This document shows positions 34,613 to 45,277 of a DNA stretch of 64,000 nt, in pieces. A model generated the notes under the pieces. It ran no database searches. It was given only the letters and a program-made list of their open reading frames with translations, and was not told where the DNA came from. The position numbers were made by a program, and so were the translations under genes. The DNA comes from Turritopsis dohrnii. Taxonomy: Eukaryota > Cnidaria > Hydrozoa > Anthoathecata > Oceaniidae. The first letter of the stretch is position 1. The number at the start of each line of letters is the position of its first letter. The stretch spans positions 467,501 through 531,500 of the forward strand of contig BQMF02000025.1 in NCBI GenBank assembly GCA_027922465.2. The letters run 5' to 3'.

Positions 34613-34950
34613 TTTCTTATCAATCACACACACGAAACTCTCTTGTCAATGTGTGAATCAAAACAAACAGCAAAATTCGAAAAAGATTCCTTACAGTGTG
34701 ACGTCACAGACATCAGGTGTGCGCGGCATCGTTTGATGTCTCAAAAATGTTGGTATAGCGTGGTTTTGCTTTAAAATCTTATTCCATCCAGGAATAAGAA
34801 AAAAGATGGAATAGTGTGGAATAAGACAGAAAAAAATTGGTGTAGATTTTTTTATTAGACGTTTCCACTGCGGTATAAGGTGGAATAACCGTCTATTCCA
34901 TTTTGGTTATACCAGCTTACACCATCTTATACCGCAGTGGAAACCGACCT

Positions 34951-35356
34951 TAACGGAAACGTAATAGGTTGGGAAACTTGGATGCTACTCCAAAGATTAA
35001 TTATTGCATGTTTGACTGTCTTTTTAAACAATCCTCTGTTTCGTTTAGCTATGGTATCTCCGGTAATGATTTTGTTCGCAGCGATCCAGTTAAAGGTAAA
35101 GCCCTACAAAGACCATCTCGTAAACCATCTTGAAGCATCTTCCTTGCTTATGTTATCTATTTTGGCAATAGTTAACTTATTTAGATCGTTTTTATACGTA
35201 CATAGTCCTAATAAGACAAGAGAGATAAAAGAGATTTTGGACATCTACAATATCATAGAACAGATTCTTAATCCTTTGTTTTTCTTAGTTTTCTACTTTG
35301 TTTATGCAAAATGCGAATTACATTTTGGTAAGGTGCAGAGCATTTTCGTTCATTAA
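34951..35356 (+). pseudogene. Receptor gene: last membrane segments and C-terminus
   Basis: Resumes exactly after the Harbinger target duplication with NGNVIGWETWMLLQRLI. Membrane helices are IIACLTVFLNNPLFRLAMVS, MVSPVMILFAAIQL, LLMLSILAIVNLFRSFLYV and ILNPLFFLVFYFVYA. It stops at TAA after KVQSIFVH. Conserved-looking Trp and Asn-Pro positions within helices suggest the fold was intact before the insertion. Confidence 0.7.
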
Positions 35357-36109
35357 AGTTTTCTTGCAATTTGTGTCAGGTGGTTTTTCAAGACATATGG
35401 TTATAGTGACAAGTATATGAAGTACAGCCGAAAATATATTGATTAATAGTAAACTTTTTTGAAACGTTTTATTTTCATATTAAATTAAACTAGTTTTTCA
35501 TTGACACGTCTTTCAATTTTGTGCATAACCTAGAAAAGTCGATCATGTTACTAGTATTACCGTACCAAAATAACACAAAGATAGCTTATTTGTGATAGCA
35601 AGGTTAATCATTGAAACTCTGGGGTATCATAAAATAACGAAAAATAAACAACAATATGTAAAAATGACTTTATTACTTCTATTTCATTGACAACATTATC
35701 GCAAAGACTTGCAACAAGACCCAAATAGATATAAGTAATCCAACTATCATGATTTAAAATACATAAAAAAGTAGGACATATGGAAACGTTTAAAAAAACC
35801 TTCACTTCCATTCACATGGATTTCAACTTTATAATTAATGAATGTTTCTCTTTTAAGTAAAGCACTGTCAAGATGCATACATTTCTCCTCAAAAAATGAA
35901 GCTAATTCCTGTTATCATCTATTTGACTTCTTGCTTTTATAAGTTAATAACTTTATTGTCATGAGGTTGTGTCAACAAAATATTCTAATATTAATAAAAT
36001 ATAAAATTAATAGAATAAAATATTTTGTATAAATGTCTCCAGTTCAATATTATTTTTCAAAATATCATTCTTTTACCATCGTTTCGACGAGATATGTTCC
36101 TATTCACAC
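35357..36109. other. No gene recognised
   Basis: Probable 3' flank of the receptor-like gene; AT-rich, no supported coding and no repeats with clear ends. Confidence 0.5.
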
Positions 36110-36830
36110 GTCATTTTAAAGTGAGGTGTTCCTGCTGACATATCATTCCTGTTCCGTCATGGTACCGTGATGTGTTCCAGCAGACATATCATTCCTGTTC
36201 CGTCATTTTAAAGTGATGTGTACCTGCTGACGTGTCATTCCTGTTTCGTCATGGTAAGGTGATGTGTTCCTACTGACATATCATTCCTGTTCCGTCATTT
36301 TAAAGTGATGTGTTCCTGCTGACGCATCTTTTCTGTTTTGCCATGGTAACGTAGTGTGTTCCTGCTGACGCATCATTCCTGTTCCGTCATGGTAACGTGA
36401 TGTGTTCCTGCTGACGTATTATTCCTGTTCCGTCATGGTAACGTGATGTGTTCCTGCTGACGTATTATTCCTGTTCCGTCATGGTATCGGGATGTGTTCC
36501 TGCTGACGTATCATTCCTGCTCCGTCATGGTAACGTGATGTGTTCCTGCAGACGTATTATTCCTGTTCCGTCATGGTAACGTGATGTGTTCCTGCTGACG
36601 TATCATTTCTGCTCCGTCATGGTAACGTGATGTGTTCCTGCAGACGTATTATTCCTGTTCCGTCATGGTAACGTGATGTGTTCTTGCTGACGTATCATTC
36701 CTGTTCCGTCAATTTAAAGTGATGTGTTCCTACTGACGCATCTTTTCTGTTCCGTCATGGTAACGTGGTGTGTTCCTGCTGACGTGTCCTGCCTCCTTTG
36801 TCATGGTAAAATGATGTGGTCATACTTGCG
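36110..36830. repeat. 46-bp minisatellite, about 15 copies
   Basis: The unit is GTGATGTGTTCCTGCTGACG followed by TATTATTCCTGTTCCGTCAT and GGTAAC. Successive units start 46 bp apart (for example 36397 and 36443). Outer units differ more (ATTTTAAAG in place of ATGGTAACG) than central ones, as expected from unequal exchange. The units adjoin with no spacers, so it is not a CRISPR array. Each unit carries TGACG and CGTCA half-sites. Confidence 0.92.
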
Positions 36831-38120
36831 TATCTTAACACTTCAATTATATTTAAGTTCGTATTCTTTCAATGGCGTTTTTGGTGTTTGAACAATGTGA
36901 TGTGAGTTGCAGATGCTCACTTATCGATTAACATTATCAATTAACATTTTGTTTAGTATTAATGACTTTTGGGGTCTTTGAGGGTAAAGTAGGTGACGGT
37001 GATGTGACTATATGGAAAATTTGTTGTGCTATCTTCTTAATACAGCTGCAAGAAAGTTCATTTGTCGCAAACAATTCATTTATCGGAATATCAAAAAGTG
37101 TCAAGAAACATACGTAGAATTTCTTTGCCACTGTCATTGTAAACAAATTTTTGGTTTTTATATAAAGATTATTAAAGAAAACCATAATTACGTTGATATT
37201 GTATATTTCATTCAACAACGTGTGTTTGCATCGCGTGTAGTTGCTCTAAAGGAAACCTGCCAAATTATATCAGAACCTAACTATAAAGTAACAAAAGGAA
37301 AGAGTATCGAGCGATGTAATGCTTACATACTGCTTCACTAAGGTCTTGTTTTATGTTTTATGTTTTATGTTTATGAGAATTGCTTATTTTGGAATCAATA
37401 CATCGTGGCCACTTCTTAAGAATGATGAAGATAAACCCTCCTTTCTATCTTTATCAAAATGTTTTGATATTATGAGGTACTCGTTTTGTACATAAATGCA
37501 GATACGGCATTAATCACCTCATCATAAGATAATGAAGAGATCAGTTAAATGACACGGCTAAAAGCACAATATATTCTGTTAACACTCTTTCTCAAATTCT
37601 TATTCATGTTTACAAACAATTCAACAATACAACGCCGTAATAATTTTCATTGACAACCTTCTTAAAGTGGTGGTCACGATGCATGTTCTCTCTGAAAATA
37701 ACACATCATCAAGTATGCATAAAATCTGAGTAAAAGTAAAGCTCGGAAAGGAGCGGGCGGCTTTTAGTTTTTTTCATAAATTCCGTCATAAGCGTCCGCG
37801 GAAAAGATTTATCAAGCTTTTGCGACGCCCAATATTCTGCAATCCAATCAAATAATTTAATTAGTGATCACGTGAGTATTCTGCCTAGTGGAAAACCAAC
37901 TTTACTCATGGATATTGTAATCAATTAATTGTGTCTCAATTAAGATTTTAAAAATTTTTGGACTGGCAATTTGATTAGAAGGACATTTTCTTCTATTCGC
38001 CTTTGTTACTTGACCTGACTTGAATTGATATATGTACTTTCGTCCATTCTTTCATTTGACCGCACTATCGAAAAGCAATTGGGAACATCTAAACAAATTA
38101 AAAATTACGAAAGATTGGCT
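36831..38120. other. Unassigned region with one weak open frame
   Basis: A 109-residue frame (37012-37341, plus) starts ATGGAAAATTTGTTGTGC and is Cys-rich in its first 45 residues (FLCHCHCKQIF). The opposite strand is open over the same stretch, and there is no domain, signal peptide or splice support. I treat it as probably chance. Nothing else is recognised. Confidence 0.35.
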
Positions 38121-38129
38121 ACCGTATTT

Positions 38130-38212
38130 CCTCTCTAGTTTCCAGTTCTAGTTTTTGGATGCGGCGTTTAATAGAGGGTGGTGTTCATTAGAGGGCGGCG
38201 TTTATTACAAAA
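38130..38212. repeat. Worn Tigger-like terminus
   Basis: ACCGTATTTCCTCTCTAG, then GATGCGGCGTTTAATAGAGG and GTTCATTAGAGGGCGGCG correspond to the ends of the element 5999-7359 (CCGTAAATCCTCGATTAAGC, GCGCTTAATCGAGGGCGGCG). No internal sequence remains. Confidence 0.55.
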
Positions 38213-38429
38213 TGAAAAATGAGATGAAAGCAAACTTACACAAAAATGTTTTCTTATCTTAAAAAAGGTTATAAAAGATTGCGTGAAAATGTTTTACACT
38301 AAAGATATGTTCACAAAAATGTCGAAGAAGAGCAATATCACTGTCGCCGTTCTCTTCTATGAGATGAAAACTTTTATAGAAATTAATTACACATCAAATA
38401 TTCATACAAACGTGGAAGAATATGTTGAT

Positions 38430-38880
38430 ATAAAACAAACAAGATGCCCTTGCAGGCATAAGGATTTCTGTAAAATCAGCTGGAGTATGAAAATAGAAAG
38501 ACTTTGACATTCTCAAAATTTAAAAAAGGTCTAATTATTTCCGCAATATATATTTATTAACTTTCTGGTCAGGAACTCCCCAAAAACTCCAGAAAAACAT
38601 AATTATAAAAAACATGATTATATACCAATAAACACCAATAAATATGATGATATCCGAATGACATTATTTTGTTGGTACGTAGTGATATTAAGGATACAAT
38701 GATCCATTAAGATAAGACAATGCGTATACATGTAATTCAATCTAATTGTTATGAATTTATATGAATTCACTATGTCTAGTCTATCTTCCCAATCAGAATT
38801 CCTAAATCACAACCACAGAAAGGAAAACATTGATCATACAAAATATACAATTACATACGAAGTCAATGTACGTATGAAAG
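38430..38880 (+). repeat. Partial copy of the 7.4-9.6 kb repeat, with motif copy C
   Basis: It starts with AACAAGATGCCCTTGCAGGC, the third copy of the two-hairpin motif (38441-38500). It continues through TGTTGGTACGTAGTGATATT (compare 8550) to GTCTATCTTCCCAATCAG (compare 8655). Order and strand match the copy at 8130-8755, so the two-hairpin motif is part of a larger dispersed repeat. Confidence 0.55.
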
Positions 38881-38904
38881 CATATATAACAGACACAATA
38901 CGAA

Positions 38905-39014
38905 ACCAAGAACTGGAAGTTGACCTGGATATCACATTGGTGGATAATGAGGAACACAGATACAAGTTGAAGAAGAATAAGCCGAAGAAAATGATAAATA
39001 TGATAATAAATTGA
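38905..39014 (+). pseudogene. C-terminal tail of HIRAN-like gene (duplicate)
   Basis: QELEVDLDITLVDNEEHRYK followed by LKKNKPKKM is identical to the end of the HIRAN-like frame at 56254-56820. Only this tail is in the duplication; the domain itself is absent here. A one-base difference replaces the stop, so the frame runs on for a few codons. Confidence 0.75.
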
Positions 39015-39120
39015 CAACGAGGATGGTGGAAGAAGATACGATTGTAATTCTAGATGATTAAAAAGAAATAAATAATAATGAAAAATGAAAAATAAAAGCA
39101 TAATAGAATCTTTTTTGCAT

Positions 39121-39232
39121 GCGGTTAAATATTTCGTCGGATGAAAATGGCGAAATTTTGGCTAGGTGACGAAAATTTTAACCGACGAAATATTTTAACC
39201 GCCGAAATAAATAACCGACATATTTTTAACCG
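39121..39232. repeat. MITE-like TTAACCG/CGGTTAA repeat
   Basis: GCGGTTAAATATTTCGTCGG at the left and CCGACATATTTTTAACCG at the right are imperfect inverted ends, with CCGACGAAATATTTTAACCG inside. Copy 2 of the duplication carries it at 56945-57040 with an 18-bp internal deletion. A similar design (CGGTAAAAAAAGTCGGC) occurs at 43312-43420 and 59320-59430. Confidence 0.55.
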
Positions 39233-39370
39233 ATTAGGTACCCATGAAGCAAAAACGTATGCACTCTTCATGAAAATCTAAACTGCCATCAAAACTCAAA
39301 TATCTTTGATGTCCTTAAGGTAATTTATTCACCAACTCAAATGACACTTTCGTAACTGACACCACTATGA

Positions 39371-40090
39371 CTATCGACCCGTTGATTGTTTATCGTAAAC
39401 CCTATCGGAAACTACGATGGTTACACCTGACCGTCTTTGAAAAAATCCTTGCAGTACACCGATAATGATGTTTTCTAAACCCCTATCAGCTCTTATCAGC
39501 CTTGGTACAAATTTCAAATTTTCGATACAACCAACGTAATATTGTGCTTTTACTGCAGGATTATTATAAGTTTCAGCCACTTGAAGCCACATGATTTGCC
39601 TGCTGAAACAATCAACACATCTGTGCATTGCAAGGCAAATGGTTTCAATTTGCCGTACCTGCCGTATATGTGCCAGACGTAATTCGGACCAATGGACCTG
39701 TATGTTCTCCTTCTCAGACGCTTTGCTGATCTGTTCTCCACACCTTCTGGCGAATGGTCTCCTTGTCCACAATATATTCATCTTCTCTCAACTTACAATG
39801 CATTGCTCTATAACCAAATTTTCACGAATGTTCTTTCGAATAAAATAAACCACGTCGTTTATAAGTGCTTTCTGCTTTTTCCTAAACTGACCAAGTTTCC
39901 TCAACAACCAATGTAGCAGACGTAAATTTATCTTTATGCCATGAAATGCGGCAAGAAGGTGTAGCATTTCTGGATATGGATATTTTCACCAAAATATTTC
40001 TTAATGATATCATCGATTTCCGCTTGAAGAAGATGGTGTGGATTCACAGCGCTCAGCAAACGAAACAACCATCGTAACATAAGTATTAAA
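39371..40090 (-). pseudogene. Integrase-core (rve-like) transposase, dead, copy 1
   Basis: On the minus strand, 39970-39785 reads EMLHLLAAFHGIKINLRLLH then RKLGQFRKKQKALINDVVYF, the N-terminal HTH half of a widespread animal integrase-core protein. 39741-39550 gives KRLRRRTYRSIGPNYVWHIY and KLKPFALQC. 39640-39371 gives CVDCFSRQIMWLQVAETYNN, then the D and E of RADRGLENIIIGVLQGFF. At least two frameshifts separate the parts. The catalytic Asp of WHID is Tyr in both duplicates, and the usual IDGFSR glycine is Cys here but Gly in copy 2. It is the remains of a DDE-type transposable element whose family I cannot name. Confidence 0.75.
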
Positions 40091-41165
40091 GTAAAATCCA
40101 TAGTGGCGTTGAGATTTCCTTAAAAAACACCAGAAATAACTTCATCACATCAAAAAACAAAGAAGAAAAACCATAAATCAAAACTTTGCTAATTCCTCGA
40201 TAAAAACACATAGTCTCTCATGGAATCATCACGCATGCTCAGTCGTAGCGTATAGTTACTGCATGTTACAACGTGCATTATCAATGTTATAACATTCAAG
40301 AGGGCCTTATGTATGTAATAACGTGCATCATGTATGTTTTAAAGTTCGGGAAGGACTGTTGCATGTTACATTTTTTTATTGTTGTCACATATAGGCTACC
40401 GTAGTTATTGTTAAACGTTTTGCCAAAAGAATCCTAATTTGATAAGAACAGTCTCGCTCAAAGCTAGAAACCATAAAATATTCTGTCTATATAAGTCGTT
40501 TTCTCCGAACCCTTTTGCTACAAAGTTCTTGTCAAATACTTATCAGCACAAGATCTCTTAAGATATAGTTAAGATCACTCGATCACTCGTTTCATTGGCA
40601 AAAACAAACACGTAAAACCAACTTGAAACCATTAGCACAATAACTGGCAAGTTTGTAAGGAACGTTGACCAGGAAGATTGTCTGTGGTTTATGAGAGCCT
40701 AGTGTGATACATACACAAAAAACGCCAATGCTTCATCGGACAAGAACTATCAAAACCTTAAATGTTTGCTAAAAAATGTCTATATTGTTGTTGTTAGTCG
40801 AGATTGTTGAAAAAATGAATACAGTAAAACTATATCGACAAGATAGAAATTTTGATATACAAAGAAGTTAAAAGAAGATTGTAACGAGGTAACACACGAC
40901 CCTTAAAGATCTTGAACGTTTCAAAGATTTTCTCTATCGAAATTTCAAGCGATTTTAAAGACGACAAGAAAATGTATCCAAGCGCAAATCAACATTCTAA
41001 GCTACGTGGTGCGGCAAAAAAGTACAAGTTTGATAAAACTGAATAAAATAACCACAGATAAGTAACGTTTTCGACAACTCATTACGCAAACAATTACTGC
41101 AACATACCAGGCAGCACAGGTAATCGTCGAATATCTTAAAAGATTGATTACGGCGAATGAATACA

Positions 41166-42163
41166 TCTATATATTAATAGCCGATTCTCTGTCTGTCTGT
41201 TTGTTTGTTTGTTTGTAAGTCACGCAAAATGGTAGATTAAGTTATGAGCGAAATTATTTTTTTTTTTGTGTGCGACGTGAGTTCGAAGCAAATACATTGC
41301 AACCCCAATCGAACGTGACTTTTTTTGGCTGATGAACTAATAGGAATAACGTTTTGTTTTTATCATTATTGTTAGTTTTATATTCCACGTTGACTTGGCT
41401 TTGAAAACAGTACATCAACTAAATATAAAGAAACTAACTGATTAAACATTTTGGACAAAAAGCAGCAGTGGCAGAACGTGGCAGCATATGTTTGGTTTGC
41501 CTAACTCTTGCCTGACTGTCTGAGACGGGTGAACCTTTTTTCGAGCAATCAAAATGTTTAAAAAACTGATAGGTAAAAAAGGAGTATCATGAAACAAAAT
41601 ATTTTTTGCTTTTGTTTTAATAGTTGTTTTAATTTCTTTTAATCGATTTCTTTTAATCTATTTTAATCTGATCGAACGTTTTTTATTCATTTCATTCATT
41701 TAGCACGTGCATTTTTTCTCCTCCCGTGTGATCTTTTTACGAGAAATCATTTTTTCACCTTCTTCTGACAGCACCCATGTTAGAGCGCGTAAAACCAAAG
41801 CTAATAATAAGTTGAAAAGTTTTTTCTCTCTGCGTTTTGAGTGTATTGTTAAACTGATATTTGATTGGTTTAAAATCGTAAATAAAACCCACGTGAAGTC
41901 CACGTTCGGAATGCATTGTGTAAAGCAAGAAGGTCTGATGACATTTTAAATGCGACCGCGACAATAAACGGCTGAGTTAAGAACATGCAAGATTTGAAAC
42001 ACCAGGAACGTATTTCTCTTCACGTGGAAACGAGCTTTATTTAGCGATAAAGCCAGCAGCAAAGAAAGTCTTATCGCTGATTTCAAGTGCAATAATTTGG
42101 AGCAGGTGGTGATACAACGCAGGCTGAACATGGGCGGCGAGCGATGCCACCCTCGGCGGCTAG
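41166..42163 (+). mobile_element. Helitron-like element A
   Basis: It starts TCTATATATTAATAGCCGAT with the CTGTCTGTCTGT run common at Helitron 5' ends, and is preceded by A. It ends GCCACCCTCGGCGGCTAG, a short hairpin running into CTAG. The next base pair is the TC of element B, so the two are head-to-tail. No Rep/helicase gene is present. Short open frames inside (41700-41964) overlap on both strands and are not genes. Confidence 0.75.
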
Positions 42164-42955
42164 TCTATATATTAATAGCCGATTCTCCGTCTGTCTGTCT
42201 GTAAGTCACGCAAAATGGTAGATTGAGTTGTGAGCGAAATTGTTTCTTTTTTTGTGTGTGACGTGAGTTCGAAACAAATACATTGCAACCCCAATCGAAC
42301 GTGACTTTTTTGGGCTGGTGAACCAATAGGAATAACGTTTTGTTTTTACTATTATTGTTAGTTTTATATACCAAGGACCACCGTTGACTTTGGCTTTGAA
42401 AACAATACATCAACTAAATACAAAGAAACTAACTGATTAAACATTTTGGACAAAAAGCAGCAGTGGCAGAACGTGACAGGATGTTCGCTTTTGCCAGTGC
42501 ATCCTAACACTTGCCTGACGGTCTGAGACGGGTGAATTTTTTTTCGAGCAATCAAAATGTTTAAAAACCGATAGGTAAAAAAATTTATTATTTGTTAAGT
42601 GCTTCTGATCGAACGTTTCTTTTATTCAATTTATTCATTTAGCGTGTCTTTTTTCTCTCCTCCCGTGTAAACTTTTTAAGAAGAGAAACCATTTTCACCC
42701 TGTTTGATAGCACCCATGGTAGAGCGCGTAACTTTTTTAAAACAAAAGTTAATAAAAAGTTGAAGTTTGTTGACAAATAAATAAGTAACACATCATGAAA
42801 TTTGGGTTTTTTGGAACCATTGTTTAAACTGATATTTGATATTTGATTTCGAATCTGCCTCTGGCTGAACACAAGTTGTACGAGCCGTTTTCAGGAAATA
42901 TGAGGTTTATTGGGGTTTCCGGGGTGATACAGAGCAGGTGCACATGGGCGGCGAG
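42164..42955 (+). mobile_element. Helitron-like element B, 3' end shortened
   Basis: It begins TCTATATATTAATAGCCGAT directly after the CTAG of element A and follows A closely with internal deletions. It stops at GGGCGGCGAG, 22 bp short of A's CTAG end. The following bases (TACTTAATAATACAC) are the flank found at the empty site in copy 2 (about 58968), so A and B together form one insertion. Confidence 0.7.
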
Positions 42956-43311
42956 TACTTAATAATACACATGACTTTGCCACACTCGTTTAAGATCAAC
43001 CAATGTTATATGAGCATAAAGAACTTATTAAAATTATTTATTTGCAGCAGAAATTGAAATCACACATTTCCACAATGTTTCTTTTTGCATGATACATACA
43101 AATGGAAATCAACTTTAAATGGAAATGGAAGTCCTCATGAATTAAATGACCGCTTTTAAACATGTATCAAAAAGATATTTTAACCATTTGAAAGGTCCCC
43201 CAGTCAACTACAGACTGCATACCAACAACCTTAAGCGGTGATATTCGTCAAAGGCTTCATCGTGAAATCATACATGGAACATTATACCGAACTATAAATT
43301 ATGTAGCTTAT

Positions 43312-43420
43312 CGGTAAAAAAAGTCGGCAAAAAGTGACTAAATTTTGGCTAGGTGAGTAATACTTTTTGCCGACTAAAATTTTGGCGTTTTTTTTTTCTT
43401 TTTTACCGGCCTAACGTTTT
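43312..43420. repeat. MITE-like CGGTAAAAAAAGTCGGC repeat
   Basis: TCGGTAAAAAAAGTCGGCAA at the left and a T-run followed by ACCGGCC at the right form imperfect inverted ends, with TTTTTGCCGACTAAAATTTT inside. The same element is at 59320-59430 in copy 2. Confidence 0.5.
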
Positions 43421-43454
43421 TATATAAAAATAAATTGAAAATAAATAAATAAAT

Positions 43455-44020
43455 AAATTGTGCGCACATGAAAACAACAGAAAGATTAAAATGGCTGTAA
43501 CTATTCATGGAACCCATAAAACAAGGTAAACAGAAGCTATTTTGCTATTTTGGAAAGCAGGTAATGAAACTTACGAGAGTAAGTAATTTCAAGACAACAA
43601 AGGTAGTAACGAAAGTATTGCATGAAGATTTATTAATGTTTTTAGTATACTCTCTTGAACTTTTTTGTTTGTTTTGTTTTTCTTATAATATAAATAGAAT
43701 TTCTGCATCATTACTTCTCCTTTATGGCAGACAAATAAAAACCTTGAAATTTGAAGAAATGAATTTTAAATCATGACGTTCTGGGTTGGTGAAGGACAAT
43801 GTTTTACATTGATATCCAACCTTAGCTTTGTAAAATAAAAATCACTAGAAGGTATTAATAGTTTGCAATTCATATTTTGACACGTATACGACTTACGGGT
43901 TTGGCTTTTCAAAATAGCAAATAGCAAAATAGCTTCTGTTTACCTTGGATTATGTGTTCCATGAATAGTTACAGCCATTTTAATCTTTCTGTTGTTTTCA
44001 TGTGAGCACAATTTATTTCT
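43455..44020. repeat. Long inverted repeat (about 105-bp arms)
   Basis: AATTGTGCGCACATGAAAAC, AACAGAAAGATTAAAATGGC and AAGGTAAACAGAAGCTATTT (43455-43560) return as the complement at 43912-44020, with a 350-bp spacer. One arm recurs at 59465-59570 and, inverted, at 45885-45985 inside the Helitron. It looks like a foldback arrangement of a mobile fragment. The exon-like frame MEPIKQGKQKLFCYF with a GTAATG donor-like end lies in the left arm; I do not call it a gene. Confidence 0.65.
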
Positions 44021-45277
44021 ATATCGTATTGTAAAAGGATTTAATATGAATACTTTTTGTGTGTTTTAGATTTTTCGAGTAAAAAGATGTTTATAATGTG
44101 CAGCGTTGATAATGAACAGGTAGTACTTTTTTTCCATTTTGACGTTACATTTTTTAATCACGGGGGAACCATTGCATTGAATCTCCAATCGTATAAGGCG
44201 CTTTCGGAAGATATCTCGAGAACTACATTTTGGATGGTCCGCGCAACATTGGTGAACAGGGCTGTGATGTTTGATGTCCGTAACGGTTACTGTATTTTTC
44301 AGATCAGTTGGATGTACTTTCTCAACATCGTACCGTGATTAAAATTTTTAAAGCCATTTTTTAAAACGTCATTTTAAAAATCAAAACACCTAAAATATTT
44401 AACAAAAGATGCTATTTCTTTTAGAGAGTGAAAATAGCAGATGCACATCGTGTATAAGTTCATTTTACAAAGCCTTTTTGCGGTTTAGCTCAAATTCATT
44501 AAAACTGGTAAAAAAATTTTTACCCTGATGGTTGATTGTGTTTCATGTCTCCAGAGTAAAACATTATCCCAAGAACAAAAGTATTTTGATGTCGGTTCAG
44601 CTCACAATGATTGAAACTGATAAAAAAAACTTACCCGGGTTACTAGTACTAAATAATACACAGGACTTTGCCACACTCATTCAAGATCGACCAACATTGA
44701 ATGAGAACTTTATTCTCATTCATTATTAAGATTCTTTATTTACAATTTTTTTTTACGACATTCGCAAAACAGCAGAAATTGAGATTACAAATTTTCACTG
44801 TTTTTCTTTTTCATCATATTTTCGACAATTGGAAACCAGCTTTGAATGGAAATGAAAGTCATTTTGAATTACATGATGGCTACTCAATATGTAAAGAAAA
44901 TACAGATTTTTTCTGGTAAAACAAAGTGAAAACATATTTTAACCACACAAATAGTCAAAGGACTATTAACAAAAGATTTATTCAGCTGACAGCAAGCTAA
45001 TAACGTACATACAATGTAAAAAATTTAAAGGATATATACAAGATAATAGAAGGAATTAAGGCCTAAGAAAGTTGCGCTTTATCATGAGCACCATTCATAT
45101 TGTTCCGATCAGGTAGTCATAGATGCCGCAAACAAAATAAAAGCAGTTAAAATTTCCTGAATAATTGAGTAACAGACGTTTCATTTGCTATTTGTTTTAT
45201 ACAATCACCAAATCTTTCAATAAAGGGAGAGTATATTTACAATATAACAATTTACAATATTTACAATATATTTACAA
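44021..45277. repeat. Rearranged Helitron-family pieces and a diverged repeat
   Basis: 44040-44460 resembles the middle of the complete Helitron (GGGGGAACCATTGCATTGAA, ATGGTCCGCGCAACATT, GCAGATGCACATCGTGTATA). A hairpin GGTAAAAAAATTTTTACC lies at 44508-44525. A plus-strand CTAG-type end GTTACTAGT lies at 44639-44647. It is followed by ACTAAATAATACACAGGACT, a diverged third copy of the sequence at 42956 and 58968. No gene. Confidence 0.5.

Larger units (their letters stand above)
31368..34950. mobile_element. PIF/Harbinger transposon, 3.58 kb
   Basis: Terminal inverted repeats AGGTCGGTTTCCACTGCGGT, continuing ATAAGATGGAATAAGC, are mirrored at 34905-34950. The 3-bp target duplication TAA (31365-31367, 34951-34953) is the PIF/Harbinger signature. 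It carries the two expected genes: a DDE transposase (plus) and a MADF/SANT-type DNA-binding protein (minus), convergent. The insertion splits a coding exon of the receptor-like gene. Confidence 0.93.
23503..35356 (+). pseudogene. Beta-helix/Cys-rich multi-TM receptor-like gene, interrupted
   Basis: One host gene can be followed across this span. It has a signal-peptide exon, a long extracellular domain of N-x-x-I/S-N-type coils (right-handed beta-helix-like), a Cys-rich ephrin-receptor-like module, and about eight membrane segments. It is broken by a Penelope-like insertion at 27599-29277 and a PIF/Harbinger insertion at 31368-34950. Frames also change near 25485, across the Penelope site, near 29905 and near 30320. 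With the Harbinger element and one TAA copy removed, the coding frame joins cleanly (HNS then NGNVIGWETW). Large membrane proteins of this design occur as families in early-branching animals; their ligand is not established. Most likely a pseudogene, or an allele with assembly indels. Confidence 0.75.
38905..43600. repeat. Segmental duplication, copy 1 (with Helitron insertion)
   Basis: From ACCAAGAACTGGAAGTTG at 38905, the sequence matches 56729 onward almost base for base to about 41165. It then matches again from 42956 (ACTTAATAATACAC), which corresponds to about 58968. The 1.8 kb in between is Helitron DNA absent from copy 2. It contains a HIRAN-like C-terminal tail (38905-39014), a MITE (39121-39232) and a dead integrase (39371-40090). 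The first 2.2 kb looks about 97-98% identical by eye; later parts differ more. Confidence 0.85.

Noticed and set aside
36110..36830. Regular repeats resembling a CRISPR array
   Set aside because: The 46-bp units are contiguous without unique spacers, and the DNA is clearly eukaryotic; it is a minisatellite.
37012..37341. 109-residue Cys-rich frame as a gene
   Set aside because: Both strands are open, there is no signal peptide or splice support, and the length is within chance for AT-rich DNA with few stops.
41700..42555. Several 60-80-residue frames
   Set aside because: They overlap on both strands within non-autonomous Helitron copies and are not conserved between copies A and B.
43507..43560. 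KQKLFCYF as a third PIP-like motif
   Set aside because: The frame is short, lies in an inverted repeat, and the copy at 59520 changes the motif and soon stops, so chance is likely.
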